DNA from: an uncultured Prevotellaceae bacterium
GTDB lineage: Bacteria > Bacteroidota > Bacteroidia > Bacteroidales > Bacteroidaceae
Reading direction: 5' to 3'
DNA length: 64,000 nt
Assembly: GCA_947167515.1 (NCBI GenBank)
Contig: CAMVIM010000016.1
Location: 1 to 64,000, forward strand
In this document: piece after piece, positions 17,130 through 25,955 of the stretch
Position numbering within the stretch: the first letter of the stretch is position 1
Layout: each line of letters begins with the position of its first letter
Notes under the pieces: generated by a model
Seen by the model: only the letters and a program-made list of their open reading frames with translations
Database searches by the model: none
Told to the model about the DNA's origin: nothing
Program-made: the position numbers and the translations under genes

Positions 17130-18580
17130 TTCCTATTTCTTTTCAACTTAGAGGATTTCAGTATCTCACGTATCTCCTTATATTCGCTTGGCTGAAACAC
17201 CTTGCAGACGATGAAGGACACTGCTGCGCCTACTACTATCTGTAGGGGCAGCACCACCCAATTGCTCATAGGCAGCCACTTCAGAAAATAGACAGACAGG
17301 GCAATGAAGGTGGCGATGGCGTAGGATGGAGCGATATCGCGCAGTTGCATCCATGAGCTATAGCCTATCAAACGACCTGAATAGTAGCTGTTGAGGAAGA
17401 AGGCGATGATGCCCACTGCTATGTTCGTCCATAGCATGGGTATGATGCCGACAAAGGCACCGATGAAGAGCGGTGCCAGTGCAATGACCTTCTTGATGAC
17501 CTCTAATCCGAGGAACAAGTCGCTTCGCCCCTGCACCTGCAGCATGTTCAGGTTGATGGCATGTAGCGGATAGAGGGTGCTGCTCAAGCAGATGAGCGGC
17601 AGGTAGGTGGAAGCCTCGTGCCACTTCGGACCAATCATGCAGTAGATGAGCGGTTCGCTAATGGCACCGAGTGCGAACAGCGAAATGGCTGTGATAAACA
17701 TACTGGTGCGAATGATACGGCGATAGGCCGACACCATGCGCTCAGGTTCGTCCTGTATGCTGGAGAGCACGGGGTAGGTGACGCGCTGCACCACCGACGT
17801 CAGGTTCTGCGAAAACAACTTGGCGTAATGTTGCCCACGGGTATACTGCCCCAAGGTCGCAGGGTTATAGAACTTGCCTACCACCACTTGGTACAGCTCT
17901 TTCCACACGGCATCAAGCAGGGCACTCACCATCATCTTCCATCCGAAACCAAACAGTTCGCGGAAGCTGTCTGATGAGAACTGTAGGCGCGGGAGCCATC
18001 TATTATATATATATAGTTGTATGGTGCGCAGAGCGTGCGATGCAAGCTGCTGTACCACCAAAGCCCATACGCCAAGGCCTGCCACGGCCATACCGATGCC
18101 CACCACGCCACTGATGGCTGAAGCCACCAGCGTAATCTTGGTCTGTGTCTTGAAGTCGATGCGCTTGGTCAGACGCGTCTGTTGTACCATTGCCAAAGCA
18201 CCAATAATCAGTCCCAACGATGACACACGCACCAAGGCAACCAACTCATAGCGCCCGAAGAAGTCGGCTATGAGCGGGGCACAAAAGAAGATGGCGGTAT
18301 AGAGCAGCAGGCTCATGCCGAGATTGCAGATAAAGGCCGTGTTGTAATCATCTTCGGTGGCATCTTTCTTCCGAATCAGTGCCGTGGTGAATCCACCATT
18401 GACCAACGCTGTGCATACCACGGTGAAGATGCTTACGAGTCCCAGCAGACCGTAGTCATCTGGCGATAGCAGTCGTGCCAGAACAATGCCAATCACGAAC
18501 TGCATACCGTAGCGAGCGGCATTGTCCAATGCCGACCAGCCTAAGCCCTTCACCGTTTTATGTTTTAGTGATTCTGCCAT
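17126..18580 (-). CDS. wzx: Wzx-type polysaccharide flippase
   Basis: MOP-superfamily exporter of 484 residues, about 12-14 transmembrane segments, that would flip undecaprenyl-linked repeat units to the periplasm. The N-terminus GLGWSALDNAARYGMQF and LSPDDYGLLGLVSIF are the usual signature of the WzxC/TuaB-like group. The ATG at 18580 lies 10 bp after the stop of the DUF418 gene; an in-frame TTG 21 bases further up lies inside that gene and is less likely. It sits centrally in the locus with a polymerase 3 kb downstream, giving a complete Wzx/Wzy pathway. Confidence 0.9.
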   Translation of the reverse strand: MAESLKHKTVKGLGWSALDNAARYGMQFVIGIVLARLLSPDDYGLLGLVSIFTVVCTALVNGGFTTALIRKKDATEDDYNTAFICNLGMSLLLYTAIFFCAPLIADFFGRYELVALVRVSSLGLIIGALAMVQQTRLTKRIDFKTQTKITLVASAISGVVGIGMAVAGLGVWALVVQQLASHALRTIQLYIYNRWLPRLQFSSDSFRELFGFGWKMMVSALLDAVWKELYQVVVGKFYNPATLGQYTRGQHYAKLFSQNLTSVVQRVTYPVLSSIQDEPERMVSAYRRIIRTSMFITAISLFALGAISEPLIYCMIGPKWHEASTYLPLICLSSTLYPLHAINLNMLQVQGRSDLFLGLEVIKKVIALAPLFIGAFVGIIPMLWTNIAVGIIAFFLNSYYSGRLIGYSSWMQLRDIAPSYAIATFIALSVYFLKWLPMSNWVVLPLQIVVGAAVSFIVCKVFQPSEYKEIREILKSSKLKRNRK

Positions 18581-18590
18581 TCGTTTCGTT

Positions 18591-19682
18591 TTAGGTTTCA
18601 ATTTTCAATTTTATTAATTTACGTTCTGTTGCTGCCCGCCACAGATACTCCATGGGGCCGTAGCGGAAATGCTGTAACCACACATAGCTGAAAACAGCCT
18701 GCATCAGATAGACTCCCATAAAGACAAGAAATACCCCCCCCAGGCTATAAGTCCATACACCTGTGGTAAACTGCCAGATGATGCAAACGCCTATAATCCC
18801 CTGTATCGAGTAGTTGGTTAGCCCCATCTTTCCGTAGGGTTCCAGCAACCGTAGCACAGACTGTACGCCAGCACTATGATAGTAGAGGTATATCACCGAC
18901 GTGGTGTATGCGAAGCTGGCTCCATAGATATTGATTCGTCTAAAGAGATGCTTTAGCACGCCCGCGTCTGGCAAGGCAAAGGAAACAAGGTAGATAACCC
19001 AACACACAAGAACAAGCTTTCCCGTAACCAATTGCTCCAGTTTCTCAATATAACCCTTGACTGCCAACCAATAACCCAGTACGAAGAGAGCGTATGGGGC
19101 AAAAACACCATGATTAAAAATTCCTCGTGCATAGTCTTTCACAGCGTATGGATAGGTCAGCACATCGATGAAAGTACCATCTCCGGCATATCGGTTCCCT
19201 TCTGCTACACCGAAAAAGACATTGCCCAGTTTAAAACGTTCAAGCACCACCGATGACATGAAGACCACACAGAAAAATACAAAGATGTGCTTGGGCTTCA
19301 TGTATCGAACAGGCACCAGCATCATGCCAAAGATGCCATACCACATCAAGGCATCGTAGGTAAAGAACAACTTGTTTACAACCCCTATCAGCATCAGCAG
19401 GAAGCATCGCCACAAGAATTTCGTACTTGTGTTTTGGGGATTTCTCAAAATGAGGTAGAAACTCACACCAAACAACAGACTGAAGATTGTGTTGCTTTTT
19501 GACATGAGGAATGTCTTGATGAACCAATTCAGCCATTCGTCAACACCTGAAGTTGGAGCAACCGCGCCCCGACCGAAGCCGTCGAAAGCGTGAACCATGA
19601 TAATGCCCAGTAGCGTCACTGCTCTTAGCGCATCAATGGAGGTAATCCTATTCTTCTTTATCGGTTGGCTATCTGTCATCAT
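18591..19682 (-). CDS. DUF418-like multi-pass membrane protein (YeiB type)
   Basis: Membrane protein of 363 residues with about 9-10 hydrophobic segments. The N-terminus RITSIDALRAVTLLGIIMVH is shared by DUF418/YeiB and acyltransferase-3-like proteins, and the C-terminal YGPMEYLWRAAT is the DUF418 hallmark. Family function is unproven; an acyl transfer role has been proposed from its relation to acyltransferase-3. Its start overlaps the preceding hexapeptide gene by up to 14 bp (two adjacent ATGs). In this setting it probably modifies the polymer or an intermediate. Confidence 0.82.
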   Translation of the reverse strand: MMTDSQPIKKNRITSIDALRAVTLLGIIMVHAFDGFGRGAVAPTSGVDEWLNWFIKTFLMSKSNTIFSLLFGVSFYLILRNPQNTSTKFLWRCFLLMLIGVVNKLFFTYDALMWYGIFGMMLVPVRYMKPKHIFVFFCVVFMSSVVLERFKLGNVFFGVAEGNRYAGDGTFIDVLTYPYAVKDYARGIFNHGVFAPYALFVLGYWLAVKGYIEKLEQLVTGKLVLVCWVIYLVSFALPDAGVLKHLFRRINIYGASFAYTTSVIYLYYHSAGVQSVLRLLEPYGKMGLTNYSIQGIIGVCIIWQFTTGVWTYSLGGVFLVFMGVYLMQAVFSYVWLQHFRYGPMEYLWRAATERKLIKLKIET

Positions 19683-20382
19683 TTATAGTGTCATGCTTGT
19701 AATCTCTCATTACATTCTCACTCAGAATCCTGACGGGCGAGCCGCCCATCACACAATAGGACTTCTTTACGCAGCCACGGGTGACCACCGTTCCCATGCC
19801 AAAGATACAACGCTCGGGGGTGACGACACTATGCATCACCTTGCAGTCAGTGCCGAACCAGTTGTATTCGCCAATCACGATGGGGCCACTTATAGGCTTG
19901 TACTCTTTTGTCGTCATGTTGTAGATAGGGTGGAAGTTGGTGTCCATGCAAAGGCAGCCCCAGCCGAAGCGAGTGAAACGGTTGAACGTGATTCCTACGT
20001 AGGAAGCCAGCTTAAAGCCTGCACGGGCTGCAAAACTATGCCCGAAGTCAACCTTCGTCTTCGGTCCCAACGAGACATAACTGTCATTGCCTATGGTACA
20101 CTCACCACGGAATACGGTGGTGCCTCCCTTGTCTTCCCAAGTGATGCCGTTATTCGGATAAAGCGACACCTGACGGAAGCCTAAGCGTATCATGGCATGG
20201 TGGATGCGCCCGTCCTCCGGTTCCAACTTTATTCTCCCTTTGCACTTCAGCAAATGCGGTTTATAGAGCACGATGGGCAGGCGGATGGCCTGACGGAAGG
20301 GCAGATAGTGGAAGTTGAAGTACAGCGTGGGAAGGATGTACCTCAGCTCCTGCAGGTAGCGTCGTATCTTTTTCTTGTTCAT
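19669..20382 (-). CDS. Hexapeptide-repeat acyltransferase-like protein
   Basis: Protein of 237 residues. The N-terminal 70 residues (KKIRRYLQELRYILPTLYFN, then a basic stretch) are probably membrane-proximal. The C-terminal part is a left-handed beta-helix: FRGECTIGNDSYVSLGP, ISGPIVIGEYNWFGTDCKV, ERCIFGMGTVVTRGCV and CVMGGSPVRIL, ending like other LbH acyltransferases. Its ATG overlaps the ATP-grasp stop by 4 bp, so the two are tightly coupled and may act in sequence. The acyl group and acceptor are unknown. Confidence 0.78.
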   Translation of the reverse strand: MNKKKIRRYLQELRYILPTLYFNFHYLPFRQAIRLPIVLYKPHLLKCKGRIKLEPEDGRIHHAMIRLGFRQVSLYPNNGITWEDKGGTTVFRGECTIGNDSYVSLGPKTKVDFGHSFAARAGFKLASYVGITFNRFTRFGWGCLCMDTNFHPIYNMTTKEYKPISGPIVIGEYNWFGTDCKVMHSVVTPERCIFGMGTVVTRGCVKKSYCVMGGSPVRILSENVMRDYKHDTINDDR

Positions 20383-21635
20383 AAATCGTATTTGGGATAA
20401 CCCAACAATAGCGACTTTCCGTTCTCATCCTCCACACAAAGCAGGCTAAGGATGGCACCAATGTTTCGCTTCAACTCATCCTTACTCTCTGCCTTCACGA
20501 AGATGCGGCACAGGATGCCGAGGAAGAGACCCGAATACTCCATCGTGTCGCCCTCGTGATAGTATTGATATAGACTATAAACGTATGGCATTGCTCTGAT
20601 TTCTTCTATTCCGTAGATACGACTGATTAGTCCGTTTTTTAGGCCGATACAGAGGGTGGCGTAAGCCCCTTGGCTCGCATAAACACAAGAAATACCCCCC
20701 CCACAGAACCGTCCTGTCAGGGCATATTGCATATAGCAGCTGACGAGGTCGATGCCTGTTGCCTCACGTACCACACGGAAGTCCATGCCTCCGCTGAGGC
20801 GGAAAGCACAATCCATGATGTAGGGCCGCCCGTCGCTGATAATGCCCTGAAACATGCAGGAGCCGTTATCCACACCAAGGTCGTTGAACAATCGGGTCAT
20901 GGGTTCGTAGAGCTTCTCGATGATACCGGCCTCTTTCGATGGATAGAGGTCAATGAAAGGCTGAGCAGGCGAATTGCCTACAGCATCGTAGAAAACACGC
21001 GACTTTGTGTAGGGGAAATAAGAACGCCCATCCTGTCGCCAAATCTCAAACTGGAAATAGGGTCCCTCAAGGAATTTCTCACAGAGGTATTCACCAACTG
21101 TGGAATACTTGCGGGCCAACGCGACAGCGTGCTCCAGTTCCTCACGGTTATGACATACAGTGATACCGAAGGAACCGCCATTGTCAACGGGCTTGACGAT
21201 GACAGGGAAGGAAATATCTGTATCTTCTATCCGATATTCTGGGATAACAGGCATAGCATACTTCCTGCAAGCCTCCTTGAAGTGCTGTTTATTCATCAGC
21301 ATATTCCACTGATGCGGCTTGGCATAATAAGGAAAGTCTGCCTTGCCTATCCATCCCACCGACTTGCGGATGACCATCTCACCCGAGCAGGATAACAGCC
21401 CGTCAATATGTTTCTCCTTGAAGAAAGGCAGCATCACCGCTTCATCGGTACAGTCGAGATAGTACTGCTCGTCGCTGACCTGGTGCATTGGAGCATCCGG
21501 CACGTTGCCCACCGACACCAGCACGATGCCGTGCCGACGGGCGAAGGCCGTCACCTCTTCCGTCACGTTGTTGGCCCCGAACACAGCCAACCGTTTACCT
21601 CTCAATTCCTTATTTTTCGTTTCTCTTTCGCACAT
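20379..21635 (-). CDS. ATP-grasp ligase (carbamoyl-phosphate-synthase-like fold)
   Basis: Predicted carboxylate-amine ligase of 418 residues. N-terminal Rossmann-like domain (RGKRLAVFGANNVTEEV), then the ATP-grasp core: PVIVKPVDNGGSFGI (about 130-145; K binds ATP phosphate), EKFLEGPYFQFEIW, and the metal/ATP-closing FQGIISDGRPYIMDCAFRLSGG (about 264-286). The PurK/CarB-like group includes enzymes that join amino acids or acyl groups to amines. It lies with an aminotransferase, WbqC and a NeuD-like protein, which fits building an amide-decorated amino sugar. The reaction is inferred. Confidence 0.82.
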   Translation of the reverse strand: MCERETKNKELRGKRLAVFGANNVTEEVTAFARRHGIVLVSVGNVPDAPMHQVSDEQYYLDCTDEAVMLPFFKEKHIDGLLSCSGEMVIRKSVGWIGKADFPYYAKPHQWNMLMNKQHFKEACRKYAMPVIPEYRIEDTDISFPVIVKPVDNGGSFGITVCHNREELEHAVALARKYSTVGEYLCEKFLEGPYFQFEIWRQDGRSYFPYTKSRVFYDAVGNSPAQPFIDLYPSKEAGIIEKLYEPMTRLFNDLGVDNGSCMFQGIISDGRPYIMDCAFRLSGGMDFRVVREATGIDLVSCYMQYALTGRFCGGGISCVYASQGAYATLCIGLKNGLISRIYGIEEIRAMPYVYSLYQYYHEGDTMEYSGLFLGILCRIFVKAESKDELKRNIGAILSLLCVEDENGKSLLLGYPKYDL

Positions 21636-21657
21636 TCAATATTTGTTGCACTTCTTT

Positions 21658-22341
21658 TTACCGTATATTCTTCGCTGGGACAAGTTTTCCTTCCACTTCT
21701 TCTTCAGAATATTGCTTGATGGTTATATCGGAACCATCTATCCAGCGGGAGAAGTCCGGCATATTACGTTTCACTGTACAGCCAGAACTGACTATGCATT
21801 TTTTCCCAATTTTCGTGGTGTCGAGTACAGATGCATTAATACCAACAAACGACTGTTCGCCAATGATGACACCTCCTGCAACTACAGCATGTAAGCCAAT
21901 GTAAACATGTGATTCAATATGAGCATAATCAGCAATCACGGCATTTGCTTTGATGCAGACGTCATCTTCAATCACAACATCATTTTTAACAAGTGCAAAG
22001 TCGTCTATTAAGCAATTACGTCCAGTAATCTCAGACATTACAACTGCTGTCGGAGAAATAATGTTAACAAATTGATACCCCAATGAACAGCATTGCTCAA
22101 AAACCTTTTTCCTGTCTGCATTCAGATGACTCCATAGGATGGCAACAAAAACTCCAAACTCACCATCCACCTTTTCGTTCAGACATTCCAAATCGTAAAC
22201 AGGTAAGCCAAGAAATGAATCGGATGTTAAGTATTCTTTGTTCACCGCAAACCCCACCACGTCATATAATTTGTGAAATGTAACCAGACTATAAATCTGT
22301 TTAGCGGCATAACTTATTCCTATTATGACAAGTTTTTTCAT
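21658..22341 (-). CDS. NeuD-like sugar O/N-acyltransferase
   Basis: Protein of 227 residues with the two-part NeuD/PglD architecture: an N-terminal Rossmann-like domain (KLVIIGISYAAKQIYSLV, residues 2-19) and a C-terminal left-handed beta-helix (IGLHAVVAGGVIIGEQSFVG, TKIGKKCIVSSGCTV). PglD-type members acetylate UDP-4-amino sugars made by a DegT-family aminotransferase, and such an aminotransferase lies two genes upstream. The typical catalytic His at the start of the helix could be the one in DYAHIESHVYIG. The gap to WbqC is 4 bp. Confidence 0.85.
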   Translation of the reverse strand: MKKLVIIGISYAAKQIYSLVTFHKLYDVVGFAVNKEYLTSDSFLGLPVYDLECLNEKVDGEFGVFVAILWSHLNADRKKVFEQCCSLGYQFVNIISPTAVVMSEITGRNCLIDDFALVKNDVVIEDDVCIKANAVIADYAHIESHVYIGLHAVVAGGVIIGEQSFVGINASVLDTTKIGKKCIVSSGCTVKRNMPDFSRWIDGSDITIKQYSEEEVEGKLVPAKNIR

Positions 22342-22345
22342 TTTC

Positions 22346-23053
22346 TTACACTAAATCATAGTCATTCAGTATCTTTTGTATCTCTTCCGTTGAGCAGAAC
22401 ATCAGCACGTCAATGATAGAGAGGTCGGGCACAAACTCACCACCAAATTGCTGGTAGCTGATGTCGTCGCGGCGTTTCAGGAAACTGAGCGTCAGTCCGC
22501 GTTTGGCCCATTCGCCCTTGTCGTAGAACTCGGTGCCGCCTATGGGATTAATATAGTTGGTGATGCCTATAGTCTTGCAGATGCGCTCGGCCTTGTCCTC
22601 TACACCCTCACAGCCCGTCTTGTCTATAGTGCTGCTCATCACGAAGCGGGTCTTGATGTCCAGATAGTCGCACACGGTCTGCAGGCCGTGAGTGAGATAT
22701 CTGACCATATTCGGCTCATCGTTCAGAATGATTTTTTCGAGCATCGGCATCACCTCCTGATAGTGAGGAGCACGACGGTAGCGTGTCTTGACCATCTCCA
22801 CCATCTGCTTTATCTGGCGGTTGTCTTCGGCACGTTCCATTTCACTGATAATATGACTGACCGATTTCTTCTTCAGGGGAATCCCTATTGTGCGTGGTGT
22901 CTTGCCGTCGAAGTCGAGTATGCGGTTGCGGTGTATCCAACCATTGGTGATCATCTTTCCGTCATCATAGACCACAAACACATCCACGGCATGGATGAGT
23001 TGCCAGTACCCGATGTATGGGAAGAAGTAGGGTTGCATGATGCCTATCTTCAT
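22346..23053 (-). CDS. WbqC-like family protein
   Basis: Recognised by its start, KIGIMQPYFFPYIGYWQLIH, DVFVVYDD and WIHRNRI, and by ERICKTIG..NYINPIGG. WbqC proteins occur in many O-antigen and capsule loci, usually beside sugar aminotransferases; their reaction is not well established, although transfer of an amino-acid-like group to an amino sugar has been suggested. The 235-residue length is normal. It is placed directly after the DegT aminotransferase (15-bp gap) and before the NeuD-like gene. Confidence 0.88.
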   Translation of the reverse strand: MKIGIMQPYFFPYIGYWQLIHAVDVFVVYDDGKMITNGWIHRNRILDFDGKTPRTIGIPLKKKSVSHIISEMERAEDNRQIKQMVEMVKTRYRRAPHYQEVMPMLEKIILNDEPNMVRYLTHGLQTVCDYLDIKTRFVMSSTIDKTGCEGVEDKAERICKTIGITNYINPIGGTEFYDKGEWAKRGLTLSFLKRRDDISYQQFGGEFVPDLSIIDVLMFCSTEEIQKILNDYDLV

Positions 23054-23068
23054 TGGTCGTTTGGGAAA

Positions 23069-24220
23069 TTAGTCGTTTAGTCGTTTGGAATAAACAATAC
23101 ACTCAATAACTTTCTGAACATCGCTGTCGCTCAGCTCATGGTGCATGGGCAGACAGATGACTTCTTCAGCCATGCGTGTAGCTACGGGTAGGTTCTTCGG
23201 ATGTGCACTCTCCAACTCGCGATAGGGGCTGAAGGTGCTGATGAGCGGATAGAAGTAGCGACGCCCATAGATGCCCTGCTCCTGCATGCGGTAGTAGAGT
23301 TCATCGCGCGTCATGCCGTACTTTTGAGCATCGACAAAGATGGGGAAGTAGCTATAGTTGTGTCGAACTCCAGGTGTGTCTTCAAAGAAACGAATGCCTG
23401 GTACGCCTCTAAGCGCTTCACAGTATTTCTCAGCCACTTTACGACGGTGAGCAATGGCCGCATTTACTTGTTTCAGATTCAACAGGCCGTATGCACAACG
23501 CACCTCGTCTACCTTGCTGTTAATGCCTGGCGCCACGACCTCCGTTTCACCAGCGAAGCCGAAGTTCTTCAAGTAGTCTATACGCTTTTTGGTCTCAGCG
23601 TCATGCATGATGATTGCACCACCCTCAAGGGTATTGTAAACTTTGGTGGCATGGAACGAAAGGGTGCTCACATCACCTGCATTCAGCACACTCTCCCCAT
23701 CCACTTCCACACCAAAAGCATGGGCGGCATCATAGATAACCTTCAATCCATGTTTGTCGGCAATTTCTTGAATACGTTTCATCTGCACCGGCTGTCCATA
23801 ACAATGCACCGGCATGATGGCGGTTGTCTGGGGGGTGATGGCTGCTTCTATCTTGTCAGGGTCGATGCCGCAAGTCTCTTCCTCGATATCCACAAACACT
23901 GGTTGGCATCCATTCCACCAAATGCTATGGGTGGTGGCCACAAAACTATAAGGCGTAGTAATCACCTCACCTTTGATGTCAAGCGCCTGAAGTGCAGTCA
24001 GCAAGGGCAACGTTCCATTTGTAAACAAACTGATATAGGGTACCTTCAGGTATTCAGCCAAGGCCTGTTCCAGTTGCCGGTGGTAGTGTCCGTTGTTGGT
24101 AATCCATTTGCAATCCCAGATGTTGCGCAGTGACTCTATGAAATCGTCAAGCGGTGGAAGCAATGGTGATGTAACCTTCACACTTTCGCGGCTCATCATT
24201 TTCTGTAACAACTCGTTCAT
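23069..24220 (-). CDS. DegT/DnrJ/EryC1/StrS-family sugar aminotransferase
   Basis: PLP enzyme of 383 residues that converts a nucleotide-linked keto sugar to an amino sugar. Conserved points: SLFTNGTLPLLTAL (phosphate-binding region), D164-A-A-H-A-F, and the PLP lysine K193 in LSFHATKVYNTLEGGAI. The C-terminal HNYSYFPI and ENxx-like region YGRRYFYP are usual for the VioA/FdtB group. Its ATG overlaps the stop of the upstream membrane/Rossmann gene by 4 bp. The sugar (3-amino or 4-amino) cannot be fixed without knowing the dehydratase, which is not encoded in the locus. Confidence 0.9.
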   Translation of the reverse strand: MNELLQKMMSRESVKVTSPLLPPLDDFIESLRNIWDCKWITNNGHYHRQLEQALAEYLKVPYISLFTNGTLPLLTALQALDIKGEVITTPYSFVATTHSIWWNGCQPVFVDIEEETCGIDPDKIEAAITPQTTAIMPVHCYGQPVQMKRIQEIADKHGLKVIYDAAHAFGVEVDGESVLNAGDVSTLSFHATKVYNTLEGGAIIMHDAETKKRIDYLKNFGFAGETEVVAPGINSKVDEVRCAYGLLNLKQVNAAIAHRRKVAEKYCEALRGVPGIRFFEDTPGVRHNYSYFPIFVDAQKYGMTRDELYYRMQEQGIYGRRYFYPLISTFSPYRELESAHPKNLPVATRMAEEVICLPMHHELSDSDVQKVIECIVYSKRLND

Positions 24221-25002
24221 GTTAATTCAAACTTTTTTTCATTGGTGGTCAGCACATCCATGTTGTCACTAACCGATACGGGGCGAAGGCTCAGTTTCTC
24301 GTCGGCAGTATGTACATAATAGAATCTTACTTTTCGTTGAGAGCACAGTAACTGTGTTCGCTCTATCAGTTCGCGTTCTTTGCGTGGGACGCACAGATAG
24401 AGTTCGTTGCCAAGACGCAACTCGTCGGGAGCTGAGAGACGCGAGGCGAAGTCGCTGGGAGAAACGAAACTGCTGCGTAGTTTGTAACCGTAGGAAGGAT
24501 TATCCAAGAGCAACTTGTGTAACCGTTGTATCTCAGGGTCGTTCCCTACCATTGTTACATAGCGGGTGTTATATCCTAAACGTCGGAAACGCATCAACAG
24601 CCAGCGCTCCAGGAATCGAAGAATAATCAGGAACACGGTCATGCCGACAGCCATATAGAAGAATTGCCAGCCCAGGTGAGCCTTGAAATGGAGGGCGCGC
24701 AGCACCAAATATGCCAGCAGCGCCTGCGTGATGGCCAACATCGCGCTGCGGCGGAAGATAACGCCAGCACTTATCAGGCGCTGGTGAATGATTGTGGAGA
24801 AATAGTATTCTGCCACCATCATGGCGGTGGTGCACACCATCCAAAACACACGCTCTTTGTCATCGTCCCAATCATCGCTAAGAGGAATGGTGTCCACCAC
24901 AAAGTGGAGCACTACCCATAATAAGAGAAAGTCGACACCTATGACTATCCACTTGATAATCCGATTGGTGTAATGATTTCTTTCTATTCCTTTGATTAAC
25001 AT
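24217..25002 (-). CDS. WcaJ/WbaP-like N-terminal half, no phosphoglycosyltransferase domain
   Basis: Initiating sugar-phosphate transferases of the WcaJ/WbaP type have four transmembrane helices, a Rossmann-like domain, and then a catalytic C-terminal PGT domain. This 261-residue protein has the first two only: four helices (about 12-34, 51-70, 86-105, 109-134) and a Rossmann-like region starting YNTRYVTMVGND and running to the end (RFYYVHTADEKLSLRP). The protein stops at KKFELT and the next gene begins immediately, so no room for a catalytic domain exists nearby. It cannot start repeat-unit synthesis by itself; it may regulate or partner a PGT encoded elsewhere. ATG at 25002 is preferred over an in-frame TTG 12 bases upstream. 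Confidence 0.75.
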   Translation of the reverse strand: MLIKGIERNHYTNRIIKWIVIGVDFLLLWVVLHFVVDTIPLSDDWDDDKERVFWMVCTTAMMVAEYYFSTIIHQRLISAGVIFRRSAMLAITQALLAYLVLRALHFKAHLGWQFFYMAVGMTVFLIILRFLERWLLMRFRRLGYNTRYVTMVGNDPEIQRLHKLLLDNPSYGYKLRSSFVSPSDFASRLSAPDELRLGNELYLCVPRKERELIERTQLLCSQRKVRFYYVHTADEKLSLRPVSVSDNMDVLTTNEKKFELT

Positions 25003-25003
25003 A

Positions 25004-25474
25004 TCAATGTTCAATAAAATCCGTTATCGACTCAATCAGGCTCTCCGAGGCAGTCTTCCCGATAGAGCACAGGGGGCGCAGGTCGGGCTTCAGCAGCAAC
25101 GACTGCAGTTCATCTTTCTCGGTGGCCACATAGACCCAGCCAGCCTCTTTCATCTTGGCCGCCGTGGCCAGCTGGTGCTCGTTGCGATGCTCGCCCAAGG
25201 CTGCAATGCGAGGGAAAATGATGACAGGCTTGTGGTATTCCATGGCTGAGATGATGGTGCCAATGCCGGCATGTGCCACAATGAGACGGGCACGGCTGAA
25301 GAGCCAGTCAAACTCGTCGGGCGGCAGGATGTCTATCGTGTTGACATATCGGGGCAGGTATCTGCAACCGTTCACCTGCGCCACTATCTCCTCGTCGAGC
25401 AGTGGCGCAATTTCATCAAGCATGCGTATCAGGCGGTCGAAGGGCAATTGTGTTCCTGTGACAACAAATATCAT
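25004..25474 (-). CDS. Alg13/PssE-like glycosyltransferase subunit (GT28 C-terminal domain)
   Basis: Catalytic, donor-binding half of a two-subunit GT-B enzyme (Alg13/EpsF/PssE type), 156 residues from the ATG that follows the partner gene stop by one base. Signature: MIFVVTGTQLPFDRLIRMLD, HAGIGTIISAMEYHKPVIIFPR (the UDP-GlcNAc/UDP-GlcA binding loop; H-A-G and P-R are key) and EHRNEHQLATA. Coding in this frame continues upstream across the partner gene but without family similarity, so that part is not included. With Alg14-like protein it would add the second sugar of the repeat unit. Confidence 0.88.
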   Translation of the reverse strand: MIFVVTGTQLPFDRLIRMLDEIAPLLDEEIVAQVNGCRYLPRYVNTIDILPPDEFDWLFSRARLIVAHAGIGTIISAMEYHKPVIIFPRIAALGEHRNEHQLATAAKMKEAGWVYVATEKDELQSLLLKPDLRPLCSIGKTASESLIESITDFIEH

Positions 25475-25475
25475 T

Positions 25476-25952
25476 CTAATCGCCCTCCTCTGCTTTTGTT
25501 TCCTGAATGCCCCATACCGTCCCTGCATAAAACACGCCATGCTGCGCCAAATCCGGCCATTGGGTATATACACGCGATGCAAAGCGGCAGGCAATGCGCC
25601 CGCTGGCTGACAGATGGGCTGCATTCGCCGTGCTGTCCACCCAGATGGTCTTGTAACGCAGCAGCCACGCGGCCATGAGGCAAACCAGTCCCGGTGCTGC
25701 ACCCGTGGTGAGTACAGCGTCAGGATGTTCACGCCATAAGATACGCAGAAGCCGGAAAAACATGGGTACGATTCGCCAGGCATCCCTCCTGCTAAAGTCG
25801 CTCATCTGATAGAAGGTGCCTCCATTTATCATTGTGGCGCACTTCGGGTGTGTAGAAGCATAGACCATCTCAAACCGATTTTCCAAGGGTTTGGTGATAC
25901 GTAACAACTGCTTCCAGTGTCCACCTATAGATGCGGCAGCAAATATTTTCAT
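25476..25952 (-). CDS. Alg14/PssD-like glycosyltransferase subunit
   Basis: Membrane-anchoring, acceptor-side half of the split GT-B transferase (Alg14/EpsE/PssD family), 158 residues. N-terminus KIFAAASIGGHWKQLLRIT carries the conserved GGH; later GAAPGLVCLMAAWLLRYKTIWVDSTANA matches the family GxxP loop and S-T-A region. It recruits the Alg13-like subunit, encoded one base downstream, to the membrane. Being the first enzyme gene after upxY suggests an early assembly step, though the initiating transferase itself is absent. Confidence 0.88.
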   Translation of the reverse strand: MKIFAAASIGGHWKQLLRITKPLENRFEMVYASTHPKCATMINGGTFYQMSDFSRRDAWRIVPMFFRLLRILWREHPDAVLTTGAAPGLVCLMAAWLLRYKTIWVDSTANAAHLSASGRIACRFASRVYTQWPDLAQHGVFYAGTVWGIQETKAEEGD

Positions 25953-25955
25953 TGT

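Noticed and set aside
23201-24133. 310-codon open frame antisense to the DegT aminotransferase gene
   Set aside because: Shadow of a conserved gene; no motif, no promoter.
25475-25783. N-terminal extension of the Alg13-like protein
   Set aside because: The upstream part of the frame overlaps the whole Alg14-like C-terminus, has no family similarity and is out of keeping with the short Alg13/PssE size.
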